NCBI GenBank assembly: GCA_947396885.1
Contig: OX377205.1
Span: 54,544,676 to 54,608,675 of the forward strand
Reading direction: 5' to 3'
Length of the DNA: 64,000 nt
DNA from: Heligmosomoides polygyrus polygyrus
Lineage: Eukaryota; Nematoda; Chromadorea; Rhabditida; Heligmosomidae
Part shown: positions 34,301 to 44,691 of the stretch, one piece after another
How the letters are laid out: every line of letters begins with the position of its first letter
Numbering within the stretch: the first letter of the stretch is position 1
The notes under the pieces: generated by a model
The model's database searches: none
Seen by the model: only the letters and a program-made list of their open reading frames with translations
What the model was told of the DNA's origin: nothing
Position numbers and translations under genes: made by a program

Positions 34301-36000
34301 ACAAACAAACAATGACAAACAACATCATCAACTTATATACGTTCACAACGCCGAAACATAAACCGCAATAAGGTCTGGACCCACAATCTTGGCTACGCTG
34401 AAGAAACCGCTAGTCTATTACGACGTCAACGATGCCAGGATTCAATACGACCTCAACAATGCCACGATTCATCCAGAGTTGAACGTGGAACACATCAACT
34501 TGTATATGTTCACATGACGGCATGAGCGAACGGCATGCAGTGTGACTACGGCATGCACACGCCATCCCACGCCGCTATTCACTGCGCCCGGATAGCAACA
34601 CTGCGTTACTACTGCGCTGCTACCCTCAAATTTTTCCTTTCCGCGCGAGCGGTCGCATCGGAGCACGCTAAACGCTTCCGCCTGAATAGCAACAGAGTAG
34701 CAACAATTTCCAACGGAGTAGCAAATGTGTTGCTGCTACCACCCCAATAGCAACTGCAGTTGCCATTTGCAACTGGGGGGGGGGGGGCTGAAAATGGTTC
34801 GGCCCGTGGCGACCCAGTGTCCGAGTAACTCCAGCGCTGGACGACGCGTTTCAGCGACGCGTACGCGACATCGCGTCGCTGAAACGCGGACGTGCGCTCG
34901 GTGACGCATGGTTAGCCGCGGAGCACGAAATGTTCTCAGTGTGTAGCAAGGAACTTAAGATCCCACAGAATGTGGTAGGCAACAGTCTGCAGTAGGACAA
35001 ATGATTCGAGAATGGGTGATAGTGACCTTTTTCCTTAGTATAACCATAATCGCGGGTAAAAATTGACCGAAGAAGTTGTAGTTGGCAAATACTGACGCTA
35101 AAAACCATCTACATGACCAGGATTCCTGTATAAACTGTCGCTGATCGTCCTATTGAAACCACGTTCATATATCATCTCCAAGAAACGTTTAAATAAGGCA
35201 AAGGCGTACCGCATGTCCCTGTAAAAAGCGTTTCTAGCCGTCGGAAGCATCGGACTGCGACAACTCCTCCAATTTCGTCGCGCACCGTGCGCGACGCCAG
35301 GCGGGTTCGCGCGGTGTTGGAGTTATGTCTGCCCCCGCACGCTTGGCGCACGCTGATGTATGGGACGTGGATAAAAGCTCTGCGACAAGCAATTCGGTGC
35401 CTGAACAGGATGCGACGCAGTTCCACAGGTGCTGAACCAGGTGTTCCACTCCCATGCTTTGCACTTTTTTCGCTTTTTTGCCGCTGCCTCCTTTATCAAT
35501 TTACTTCCCACATTTCTACACGTTTATTTCATTCCAAATTGTCAAATCAGGGTCGAGTTCGTCACTAGCGCCCTAGGTAACCCCTATAGACCAAGCTTGG
35601 GCGAAAACGGTGAATATGACCTCGATAGGGGGGGGGAGGACAAATCTGGAGTTTCTTGGTCCGGCTAATTAGGGCGCACTATAGCGCATGAGGTCCGCAG
35701 CTGCCCTCACGTAGCACTCCGGACCGCGGGCGGCGCCAGAAAAGAACTGAAAGGAGCTGCGACGGTGGTGAGCTGCTTTTTTAATATCTTTTTTCATAGC
35801 GCGTTTTTTTTGTTCGGACACGTGTTTTGACGTTGCCGAACAGGCGAAGAAGGAGGAGGTTGGAGGGGTGGGAGGGAATGAAGTATATGTGGAACACACC
35901 TATAAGTGATAATTTGAATGGTAGTGCGATCCCTCCAAAGAAATACCCGAAGGATTCGTGCAGGCTGGAGCAATTTCTGTCGATATGCAACTTTTTAACA
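34301..36000. other. Unassigned DNA with a G homopolymer and a 17-bp hairpin
   Basis: A run of 13 G starts near 34777. A perfect 17-bp hairpin has arms CGCGTTTCAGCGACGCG at 34845-34861 and its complement at 34872-34888. A run of 9 G lies near 35630. Open frames on both strands at 35170-35570 look like chance frames in GC-rich DNA. This region probably belongs to the upstream intron of the exchanger gene or lies outside it; I cannot tell. Confidence 0.45.
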
Positions 36001-36008
36001 TCGAAGAC

Positions 36009-36490
36009 AGTCGAGATGAAGTAGAAGAGACGCCTGTTTATTATGTGTATATTGCCGTCAATGCTGTATGGAGCTGAGACCTGGACTCTATCAAAGTCAG
36101 CCAAGGATAAGCTTGCAGCAGCACAAAGGCGCATGGAACGTCAAATGGTTGGAGTGAGTCTTCGAGAGAGAATGCGAAACGTGTGGCTGCGAGGAATTAC
36201 TAAAGTCAAAGATGTGGTTGATCGTGCCATGGTAAGAAAATGGACATATTGTTGGAAGATTTCTAATACTGTTGATAATAAGTGGTCTCGTCAGATTATG
36301 GAGTAGTGTCCGCCTTCCAAACGAACAGTGGGACGACCTAAATCTAGATGGCGGGATGTATTCCAGAAAGCCTTTGGAACACGCAATTGGCAAGAAGAAG
36401 CAAGAACGAAAACGAAACGCGAATGGATCGATCTAATGAGATGCCGCATATTGTAAAATATTGAAAGGCATATAAATAAATAAATAAATT
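36009..36490 (+). mobile_element. RTE-type LINE 3' end with (AAAT)n tail
   Basis: The plus strand reads FIMCILPSMLYGAETWTLSK, then LAAAQRRMERQMVGVSLRER, MRNVWLRGITKVKDVVDRAM, and, after a stop at 36306, RTVGRPKSRWRDVFQKAFGT and a stop near 36455. This is the C-terminal tail common to RTE LINE ORFs. It ends in ATAAATAAATAAATAAAT, a typical RTE-like 3' tail. It is 5'-truncated and sits about 190 bp upstream of the exchanger exon, on the same strand. Confidence 0.8.
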
Positions 36491-36679
36491 CGAATGCAAA
36501 TCATTCGAATACCTCTTCGAATGGTCATTCGAGCATAAGTATAGTTCCTACTGGCCAATATGGCAGTGGTCTTTCTAGTTCTGGCGCCTCGTTAGACAAA
36601 TTCTCATCGAATGTCTTAAGCGTTTTCAACTCAACCTTCTTTCGAGCAAATCACGTGCACACTGAAGCGACGCTTTTAG

Positions 36680-37016
36680 GTGATTGGGCTTACGATCTTG
36701 GCGGCCGGCACTAGCATTCCAGATCTCATCACCAGGTGGCGCAAGATTCTTAGCACACAGCTCAAAGCAGCTCCTCAACTGAGTCAGTTTAGTGTGATTG
36801 TCGCCCGGAAAGGACTCGGTGACATGGCAGTCTCGAGCTCCGTCGGCAGCAACATCTTCGACGTGTGCGTAGGGTGAGTGTGGATCTTCGACGCATCTAC
36901 GTGGCTCCGAGAACCTCTCAGTACAATTTCAGCCTACCGGTCCCGTGGCTGCTGTTCTTCGTCATTGAAGCGTTTCAGCATCCAGAAAACCCGGCCCAGT
37001 TCATCTCTGTGAGCAG
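36680..37016 (+). CDS. K+-dependent Na+/Ca2+ exchanger (NCKX/SLC24-like), alpha-2 repeat exons, partial
   Basis: NCKX proteins exchange Na+ for Ca2+ plus K+ across membranes. Three exons on the plus strand: 36680-36735 ([18 protein letters not shown]), 36793-36873 ([20 protein letters not shown], then NIFDVCVG) and 36933-37016 ([19 protein letters not shown], then PAQFISVS). Introns are 57 bp (GTGGCG...TTTAG) and 59 bp (GTGAGT...TTTCAG). The junctions split codons (ITS and VGL) and restore the reading frame. [10 protein letters not shown] and [12 protein letters not shown] are signatures of the second alpha repeat, whose Asp and Ser/Asn residues line the ion path; all are kept. The next donor is GTGAGTCT at 37017. 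Exons before (acceptor TTTTAG at 36679) and after were not found; the remaining transmembrane helices must lie elsewhere or be missing. Confidence 0.88.
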
Positions 37017-37569
37017 GTGAGTCTCTGCCCTCGCAAGCCTTCAAATACAGGGACGCTGAGCATACCACAGCGATCAGGGTGTCCCTTGAAATTTGAGTGC
37101 ATTTGCATTTGCCGCTATCGTCATGCTTTCTCGGCAACGTTCCTGGTTTTCCCCTTGGGCATTGCATTACATACAGACATTACATATGCTTGTTACATTA
37201 TACATGTTCTGCTTAAGCTTTGCCGGAAGAGAATCAACGTTTTCAACTTTTGTTCCATCCGTCGAATGTTATCCTCCATGCACATAATTGCCGAACTTTA
37301 AGAATGATAACTATGTGGAAGAACATTAGCCTATACATGCCACTTTTAGTTTATTAGGCTGTCCGGAGAGTTCTTAGCGTCTTGAGTGCTTCACTTTGAA
37401 CTACCATAACCTTCTCAAATCTTATCGGATTTAGTCGAAATATGCACCGTCCGAATCAGCACACTTTTGCTAACGGGACACCTGTTGAGACGCGATAATT
37501 CGCGTTCAGTTATTTAATTTAGCGTCCATCGCATTATAATCGCGGAGCAGGTGCTTCGGTGGAAAATTC
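37017..37569. other. Presumed exchanger intron, no exon found
   Basis: It starts with a good donor, GTGAGTCTCTG. I looked on the plus strand for the helices that should follow the alpha-2 repeat and saw none. A plain AT-balanced stretch with no second copy in the window. Confidence 0.4.
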
Positions 37570-37916
37570 GCTAAATGCGACAAATTGAAAAAAACAACGT
37601 TGTGGTCCGACGAGCGGCGGCGCTGACTGGGTATCTACTATGAAGGTGCTCAGGAGGTGCTAAAATTACACCGAGAATGCTATCCCAAAAGTTGGAAATG
37701 GAACAAGTTGCTTCAGTGAAAGCGCATCGAAAACTGTTAAAAACCTTTGACTTAAAGGCAACTGAGCGGCGCCCACGAACCAATCAATAGAGAGATTCAA
37801 ATCACCGAAAATAGTTATTATAGATGGCTCAGTCGAAGCTAGATCACTAACAACGGATAGGAGCTCATCATCGAGCTTGCCGGTAGATCAAGGAAGTCGG
37901 TATACAAGGATCAACT

Positions 37917-40249
37917 CAGAAACTGGGAGAGTTCACTAGCAGGTGAAAATGATGTAATAAGACGTCACAGGTGACTGTAGGGGTTTTTAGGGCGGAGTTT
38001 CAGCGAGCGGTCTACTACTGGCCACCTCGCCGCTCGCATGATAGCTACGCTGCAACTGTAGGTCTGAAGAGGTCATTTGGCGTGGTAATTCTCATTCACG
38101 CGGTCGGTATGACGATGTAAATACTTAGAATCTGGTTGGTTTCCATAGCCCTCCTGAAATAAAATGCTTATTCAGTCTACTTAGGGAAAAGACAAGGACT
38201 ATTTTGAAAGCTTCTTTCCCTAGCGGTGGAAAGAAGTTTCAGGTGCTTCCAGGGCTCTCCTGAGAGAACACGGTAGGAAGGCTTTAAGTTTTCCTGGTCC
38301 CCTGAGGAACGCTTAATGGAAAACTTTTGAAAGCTTCTTTCCCTAGCGGTGGAAAGAAGTTTCAGGTGCTTCCAGGGCTCTCCTGAGAGAACACGTAGGA
38401 AGGCTTTAAGTTTTCCTGGTACCCTGAGGAACGCTTAATGGAAAACTTTTGAAAGCTTCTTTCCCTAGCGATGGAAAGAAGTTTCGATGCTTCCAGGGCT
38501 CTCCTGAGAGAACACGCTAGGAAGGCTTTCTTAAAGTTCTCCTGGTTCCCCGAGGAACGCTTACTGGAGTAACTTTAGTTTCTGTCTCTCACTGGGGAGA
38601 GCTAGCGCAGAAACTTTTGCGTGGCTTGAATTCACGGCTGATGCACCAATTTGGTGGTTCACCAACGGATGCGTCTGTAGTCAATTGTAATAAGTGATTT
38701 ATTACTTTATAACTCTCAGAGCACAACAAATATTACAGAACGTGGCGGTATATATGCAGAAATTACTTGGGCGGAGCCTATAAACAGGAACATATTTGCC
38801 AATGGATGAGAAGTTAAAAGGATATACCGCAGATCTTAAAAGGATATACCGCGTCTAGAGTGTATTGCATATGCGCAACCTCGATTGCTTGCTTACGGTA
38901 CCGCTAGGTCATGCCTGTGGAGTTGTTCAATGGTACTTATCTTGTGGTGCTAGTCTAAATGTCTAAACATTTATTATTCAAATTTATGTTGCCCTACATG
39001 GCATTACGTTTATACATTCTCATGTAGGTTGTGTATTCACAACAAGACTAACGAAGTGATGATCAGATGCGGAGAAGATGAAGCTCCTGAGAAACAGCAA
39101 AATATGTCTGTTCAAAACTACGATATCTTATTAGGTGAACCCATCAAGGTCTCCTATCATCACTATGGTGGGTACTTCATGCCGAGCTAGTGGAATTTTT
39201 TTTTTGATATGTCAGTTTGTGGCGTTCAAATGCACAATTTTTGAAACCATACAGGCAAATTTTAGATTGCTTCTGATTACAGCAGTGGCTATATGAATGT
39301 CGGTATGTTACTTTTCAAACTGATAAATTTAAGAAGAATTCCGTTTAATCGCAGCCTACATAAATAGGTGGGTATATTTCACATAAAGGAAGCGTTATTA
39401 TAAACACCACTCTAGTAATTCAGAAAAAAGGTGTTAGGCGGGGCACACTATTGTAAACAATCCTGCTTATATGTAATAGAATACATGAATCGTTCACTAC
39501 TATACTTAGCAAGTGTGTCCATATTAGGTGCTCAGTGGATGAACTTCAGCTCGGCTCAGTTTCCGATTAGTAAAACTCCAGGTAGGAAAACTTCATGGAC
39601 TGCTTTAATTCTTAAGTGCAGCTTTTCCACCTAGGTTTTTCTAACCTTGAAATAACCGCGAATAAAAATATACTGCGTTCGAAGAACTGCTCTACGAAAC
39701 CTCTATGTGGCGCGCTCTACAAGAGGCCCTGTGAGTTTATTACTGATATTACTTATTACTGATATTGTGGTTGTGTTAATACAATGTGCATTTCAACAGA
39801 CTGGATTTTATTTTCTAGACTGACGAAAGCTCCGAGTACACACTTCCATGGAGCATTATTGGTTCTGGCTACTGCGTTGCGAAAAAGTTAGATTATGGCT
39901 CCAACACATTCATGTTCCCTTTTTAATATACAATTACATGTTCTGTGCAGCCATTGTTTGAGTGATGAAGATCTATGATTCATGTAACAGTAATATGTAA
40001 ACTATAGGCTACTTTGGATCTCAGATGAGACCAAAACTAAGCGTACTAAACCTTAACTACACAGCACGTGTGGAAAGCATTGCGAAATTCACGTCCTCTG
40101 CAAAAACCCCTTTCAAATTCCCGCCTAGATACCGTAATCCGGTCATCTGTAGGTCTTTGACCGCTCACCTGTAGGTCAAAATAAGGTCACCTAAAAGTGC
40201 ATTGTTAGTTTACCCATTTTTCACCTGCAGGTGGCCTTTCCGGTCTCTG
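37917..40249. mobile_element. hAT-like element, copy 1, 2333 bp, inserted in a LINE endonuclease
   Basis: The left end is CAGAAACTGGGAGAGTTCAC; the right end in reverse is CAGAGACCGGAAAGGCCACC, then TGCAGGTGAAAAATGGG. The ends and long internal blocks match, in the opposite orientation, the element at 52592-53987 (TGGGAGAGTTCAC, GGCGGAGTTTC, AGCGGTCTAC, GATGTTCAGATGCG-like, ATCTTATTAGGTGAA, GGTAGACC-type words). There is no clear duplication at this copy. A three-copy 123-bp array is inserted near its left end. CAG...CTG ends suggest hAT, but no transposase is visible. Confidence 0.65.
38201..38578. repeat. Tandem array, three copies of a 122-123 bp unit
   Basis: Units start at about 38201, 38324 and 38446 with GAAAGCTTCTTTCCCTAGCG, followed by GTGGAAAGAAGTTTC, GCTCTCCTGAGAGAACACG and CCTGAGGAACGCTTA. 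Copies 1 and 2 are nearly identical. Each unit holds hairpins (AAGCTTCTTTCC...GGAAAGAAGTTT; CTCTCCTGAGAGAA). Absent from the sister element at 52592-53987, so it was gained in this copy. Confidence 0.85.
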
Positions 40250-41054
40250 AAAAGCGATGTTTTCTCCCAGAAGGCTTGTAGACATCAAAGCAGTTCACAA
40301 CGTATGTTAAGTTTTCACATTTGAAGCTGATTTCATTAAAAAGCACCAAATCTTGAATGGACGGGCAGACTCCACTTTTCGATTACTGTCTTTTCGGACG
40401 ATGGATAAAGGAAGATCACGTAAAAGTTCGGAGTCTAAAACTTTACTGCTTAACCAAGACTCAGTAATAAAAATCACCTGAGGTTTGTACTTACCAATGA
40501 AATAATGAAAATGATCGACTTTCTTAACTAGACTTGGGGTATTAAGTAGCGTACAAGTAACGGTGAGGATATATTTAACTACTAGTTTTTTGGAGTGGAA
40601 GTAGCTGCTGAATAATATATCAGCAGCCTTCACAAACTAACCCCTGTAAACGGCGAACACTCGGTTACCGCCATGCTCTCTCTCATCTCATCTCTCATCT
40701 CTTTTCACGTCATAGATTTTCTGACGAATGCATGATTATAGGTCGCCGACGAAACCTCTTTGAACGCGACAGAGTTCGCAACCTTTTCGAACGCGTGTGA
40801 GTTTCAAACATAAAACACTTCGATGGAAATACGCTTTTCACAAATCTAGGTCTGCTATCTAGAACCATACCCATCTTAAAAACCTCGACTGGGAGAGTTT
40901 CGACGTCGAGTGTATCTAGAATGCCGGCAATATAATTTTCGGTGTGTAATCGAGGCTGAGACGCTAAATGATGTCCCTCAGGATGCAAGATGCACACCAT
41001 AAAATATTGCCGGCCTAGATCTCTTATCGGACTGAATAAAATTACCGCAAACAA

Positions 41055-41425
41055 AAGCTATTTTACTCACCTCGGGCGCTTTCTCGGCTAGAATAATCTA
41101 GGTTTGGTTTAGCAGCTCAGTTGCTGTCGAATAGTTGTGAAGAACTCGGGTTAGAAAACGACTCAGAATATCCATAAGAAGACGGAAGAAAACGGTTTCG
41201 GGATGACACAAAGATACAATCGATTGTAGTCGCTGCTCAAGGTCAACATAGGCGGGGAAATGCTTTTAAAATTTGAAAAAAAGGCTAGGAGATCAAGATG
41301 TTGTTGGCCAGACGTGAGCCGAATCTATAGACTCGTGATGCTCGTAATCAGCACCTTTTCCCAACTGCAACGTGCCAGCTCAATCTATGCATTTCACTAT
41401 TTCAAGCATCACCATATTCTGGAAG
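41055..41425. other. Spacer, no gene recognised
   Basis: A short non-repetitive stretch between the LINE remnant and the first Harbinger-type MITE. Nothing assignable. Confidence 0.4.
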
Positions 41426-41428
41426 TAA

Positions 41429-41976
41429 AGGGCTGGGCACACTCCAGCTGCTTGATGCAGCTCCAATGATGAATAGGGCAGAGACGCAGAGTACGTGTCT
41501 CTGCGTCAGGCCCCGTTTATACTTCGTCGCGGCGCGACGCGACGCCACGTATAGTGGCCATATTGATTGTGCGACGCGATCGATCAATTTGGCCTCATTG
41601 CGTGGCCATCGCATCGCGCCGCGACGAAGTATAAACGGGGCCTCAGGGACGGCGGCGCGCTCATGGCCCACCACTTCGCTTCGGCGTTGACGCCCTGCGT
41701 CAGCGCTGCAAGCGTCAGATTCACGGAATGAGCTCGGTCATTCCATGAAGCTCACGCTATCGCTCCTCCAAGAGATAAGATAAGTAAAATAGGAAAGCCA
41801 TTTCCTCAACCAAACCAGCCAACCGGTCAGCTGAGCGATGGTTGGCAGTGGTCCAATGCTGACACCAGAGAAAGAAAGAACGACCGCCCCCTCACCGCAA
41901 ATATGTCCTAAGCCTGACAGCGACTTCCCGCCCCGTTTTTGACGCACTGAAGCCGCTGCCGAGTGTGCCCAACCCT
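41429..41976. mobile_element. Harbinger-type MITE, copy 1 (TAA TSD), with nested MITE
   Basis: The left end is AGGGCTGGGCACACTCCAGC; the right end in reverse is AGGGTTGGGCACACTCGGCA. TAA lies outside both ends (41426-41428 and 41977-41979), the target duplication of the PIF/Harbinger superfamily. Related copies: 47386-47825 (inverted), 49427-49789, 54055-54210 and a piece at 59617-59680. Interior words such as GAGCGATGGTTGGCAGTGGT and GAAAGAACGACCGCCC are shared by all. No coding capacity. A second small MITE is nested at 41509-41642. Confidence 0.85.
41509..41642. mobile_element. 134-bp palindromic MITE with TCA TSD
   Basis: Both ends read GGCCCCGTTTATACTTCGTC followed by GCGGCGCGA, and pairing continues with few mismatches to the centre. 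TCA flanks both sides (41506-41508 and 41643-41645). The near-perfect pairing suggests recent insertion or recent origin. It interrupts the larger MITE at 41429-41976. Confidence 0.85.
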
Positions 41977-41979
41977 TAA

Positions 41980-42404
41980 GTAACATGGCCAACAAATTAC
42001 TAAATGTGATACCTCACTGCATTCTTCATGTGCTCATTCACTCGGACCGCGTTTCTGATTGATCAACTAGAATGAAAAAGAACTGAAAACCCAGTTATCA
42101 ACGCGACTGATAAATGCCACCGCATCCGAAGAAGTAGAAGTCTAGTGCAATTTGCATCATGTACCAGTGCAATCATGTGGGTTTTTGCTAACGGCCGTTG
42201 GTGCAAGTCCTGAGAGGGACTCTGCTCCATGTCCCTCCAATACCGTGAGAGTTTTAAGGGCGGTAAGGATGGCGGCTATTCTTCCTTCACTGCGCCGCGA
42301 GCGGTCGCGTCGCGGACACGTGGCAAACGTGGAAAACGAGGTCAGCGCGGTCAGTCGATGTGGAAGGCGGCCAATGGTCGGTCGGTGGCTGCTCACTGCT
42401 CCGT
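41980..42404. other. Spacer before the minisatellite
   Basis: No gene seen. GC content rises toward 42300, and the last 40 bases merge into the minisatellite units. Confidence 0.4.
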
Positions 42405-43105
42405 GGACTCTCCCTGAGCGACGAAAGCAGTTTCCACATGGGTAGTTTGGATGGCACACACCCTGGAGTCCCTTCCCTAGCCTGATTTCCATCCGCGGAC
42501 TCTCTCTGAGCGACGAAAGCAGTTTCCACATGGGTAGTTTGGATGGCACACACCCTGGAGTCCCTTCCCTAGCCTGATTTCCATCCGCGGACTCTCTCTG
42601 AGCGACGAAAGCAGTTCCCACATGGGCAGTTTGGATGGCGCACACCCTGGAGTCCCTTCCCTAGCCTGATTCTGCGCTCAAAGAGCGCAGAATCCATCCG
42701 CGGACTCTCTCTGAGCGACGAAAGCAGTTCCCACATGGGCAGTTTGGATGGCACACACCCTGGAGTCCATTCCCTAGCTTGATTCTGCGCTCTTCGAGCG
42801 TCACCATCCGCGGACTCTCCCTGAGCGACGAAAGCAGTTTCCACATGGGTAGTTTGGATGGCGCACACCCTGGAGTCCCTTCCCTAGCCTGATTCTGCAG
42901 AATCCATCCGCGGACTCTCCCTGAGCGACGAAAGCAGTTCCCACATGGGCAGTTTGGATGGCACACACGCTGGAGTCCCTTCCCTAGCCTGATTCTGCGC
43001 TCGAAGAGCGCAGAATTCATCCGCGGACTCTCCCTGAGCGACGAAAGCAGTTCCCACAGGGGCAGTTTGGATGGCACACACCCTGGATGCTGCGAGAACC
43101 CCAGC
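42405..43105. repeat. Minisatellite, seven units of 92-113 bp
   Basis: The word GCGACGAAAGCAG starts at 42418, 42510, 42602, 42715, 42825, 42925 and 43038, so periods are 92, 92, 113, 110, 100 and 113. Each unit has CACATGGGYAGTTTGGATGG, CACACCCTGGAGTCCCTTCC and ATCCGCGGACTCTC. Longer units gain a small hairpin such as GATTCTGCGCTCAAAGAGCG plus CAGAATC. The array is open on the minus strand because unit lengths permit it, but the peptide is a repeat translation with no known domain. A fragment of the unit occurs near 34050. Confidence 0.9.
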
Positions 43106-43543
43106 TGCGCACTCCCCCTGAGCGCGCACAGCTATGAAGGAAAGATTTCGCGCTCTGTCGCAAAGATGCGTGAGAATATTGCGGACGGTGCCTGCGTGCG
43201 ATGAGCGCTCGCGGCGTAGCGAAGGAAGAATAACCGCGATCGGCGGTAAGTGGCTCTTTAGCGGTCGCCTTGTATTAAGTGGTCCTATAACTTCGTCAGA
43301 AGGAAAATATATATCCATCTACATACGAAGTGATCCAGCTCAGTACAGCGCAGAGGTAGAACACGCCAGTCTGGCCTAAAAAATTTCAGGTGCAAATGCG
43401 CGTTAGGGTGGGGCGTACTTCCATCACCGCAATTCCATCGCTCAGTTCATGACCATTCGCAACCTCCCCACAGCGGCGCAAATACGCTCGGGGGAGGATC
43501 ACGTATGGACGAGTTTTCGTAGAATCTAGGACTTTACCTAGAC
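43106..43543. other. Spacer, repeat-like
   Basis: No gene. 43325-43400 resembles 33675-33720 and 51830-51890 (word GTAGAACAC then CCA...TAAAAATTTC), so it is part of a dispersed repeat. Confidence 0.4.
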
Positions 43544-44691
43544 GGCTAAATCGTTTTAGACACCAGTTCGCTCTGGGGAATTGTCCCACATTCATGCTTG
43601 ACGTGTCTCACACGTCATTGCACACAAGCACCATAACAACAGCTATACTGCAGTGGTGTAATACATGTGTTTCACACGCCTTTACGTGTAAATTCCAACT
43701 CATCAGTGACGCTTGCCTGTTTACGAGTACCACAGAAAGCTATTTCCCCTTCGCCTTCGACCGAAGAAGGTGGTACCACGGGTTCCCAGCGGATTTTGGT
43801 ATGCAAATAGCTCACGGAGGGGTTCACCATGTTCACTATGGATATTCGCCTTGGTGAGAAGGCCTACCTCAGTTAACCACAAGTATATGACACACTACTA
43901 CTGCATAAAATGTTTAGTCTCGTACAATATAAAACGTTTTGTAGGGCTGTCCCATGTGGTGAATCCCCCTACCCTACTTGCGCTGATTTGGAATTAAACA
44001 ATGGAAATAGAGGTTGAATAGGGCGGAGTCAGCTTTATATGTTAGTCTCAGCCTAAAGTCCATCGTGGCGGCGAGGCGGGATGTACGGCCGAGTTGGCGA
44101 GGGGGCGGAGTCGAGTTCTATCCTAGCGTACCGAGGGGCCGAGAAAGCTTGTTTCGGTCTCTAAAGTTTCGTAAGGCCTATGTCATACCACCACTCACCC
44201 GAGCGAAACCTAATGATAAGCTCCCGTATCGATAGCGCGAAGCGAAGAGTCGATACGGGAGTCTATCATTAGGCTTCGCTCAGGGTGAGCGATGGTATGA
44301 CATAGGCCTAAGGCAGCCATTACTCTCCAGGAAGCCTAGAGGGTTGGAGTGGGTGAACCAAGGGAACGAGGGAAAGATCGTATGCCCCTTGCGAGGGACG
44401 TGGCTTATTTCGTACATCGTTACCGTTCTCCTTCGCGTGTTCTGATTTTTTTCCTGAATAGGCTCAATTTCGTACACGCACATTTGGTTAAGTTGTTCAT
44501 GTCTTTGAACGAATTGCTAGTCTAAGCTGCGACCGATTCTCGTATTTTTCTCAATATTCTTGTAGACGCAAACTTCAGCGATATCGTGCTACTGACGCCT
44601 TGACGTTCACGTGTAAAGACATGTGGAGGACATGGATCACCAGTCCAGCATAGCTTCCCAAAATTCACTTGGTGTCTAAACGAATCAAGCC
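43544..44691. mobile_element. Mutator-like element, copy 1, 1148 bp
   Basis: The left end is GGCTAAATCGTTTTAGACAC; the right end in reverse is GGCTTGATTCGTTTAGACAC. These match the ends of 50780-52513, and the first 270 bp match that element in the same orientation (CATTCATGCTTGACGTGTCT, ACACGTCATTGCA, CGTGTAAATTCCAACTCATC). The flanking 9-mers TACCTAGAC and TACTCAAAC agree at 6 of 9 positions, consistent with an eroded 9-bp duplication. A foldback MITE lies inside at 44172-44312. No transposase. Confidence 0.75.
44172..44312. mobile_element. Foldback MITE, long perfect-arm palindrome
   Basis: CCTATGTCATACCACCACTC followed by ACCCGAGCGAA and CTCCCGTATCGATA is mirrored by TCGATACGGGAG, CATTAGGCTTCGCTCAGGGT, GAGCGATGGTATGACATAGG. 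The roughly 65-bp arms have very few mismatches. A diverged relative at 49796-49900 has the same order of words (GCTCACCCCCAGCG, CTCCCGTATCGAT). Confidence 0.8.

Larger units (their letters stand above)
37570..41054 (-). mobile_element. APE-type LINE (ORF1 end and endonuclease), split by a hAT-like element
   Basis: Minus strand. 41054-40710 resembles the end of an ORF1 RNA-binding protein (MGMVLDSRPRFVKSVFPSKC). 40633-40260 is an endonuclease N-terminus (SLVKKVDHFHYFIGKYKPQV, IFITESWLSSKVLDSELL, then VYKPSGRKHRF). It resumes at 37916 (ELILVYRLP) and continues with IITIFGDLNLSIDWFVGAA and ALSLKQLVPFPTFGIA, the GDxNL endonuclease core. The break coincides with the ends of the element at 37917-40249. 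Several stops and frameshifts are present. Confidence 0.7.

Noticed and set aside
39024..39190. Host exon inside the hAT-like element (NKTNEVMIRCGEDEAPEK)
   Set aside because: The matching segment in the sister copy (complement of 53465-53620) does not keep the reading frame, so conservation is of repeat DNA only.
42405..43105. CRISPR-like array
   Set aside because: Units are too long, spacers are not unique, and the genome is eukaryotic; it is a minisatellite.
42157..43318. Repetitive minus-strand proteins with ESPRMDSALFERRIRLGKGL-type repeats
   Set aside because: Translations of the 92-113 bp minisatellite in several frames; the repeat DNA explains them fully.
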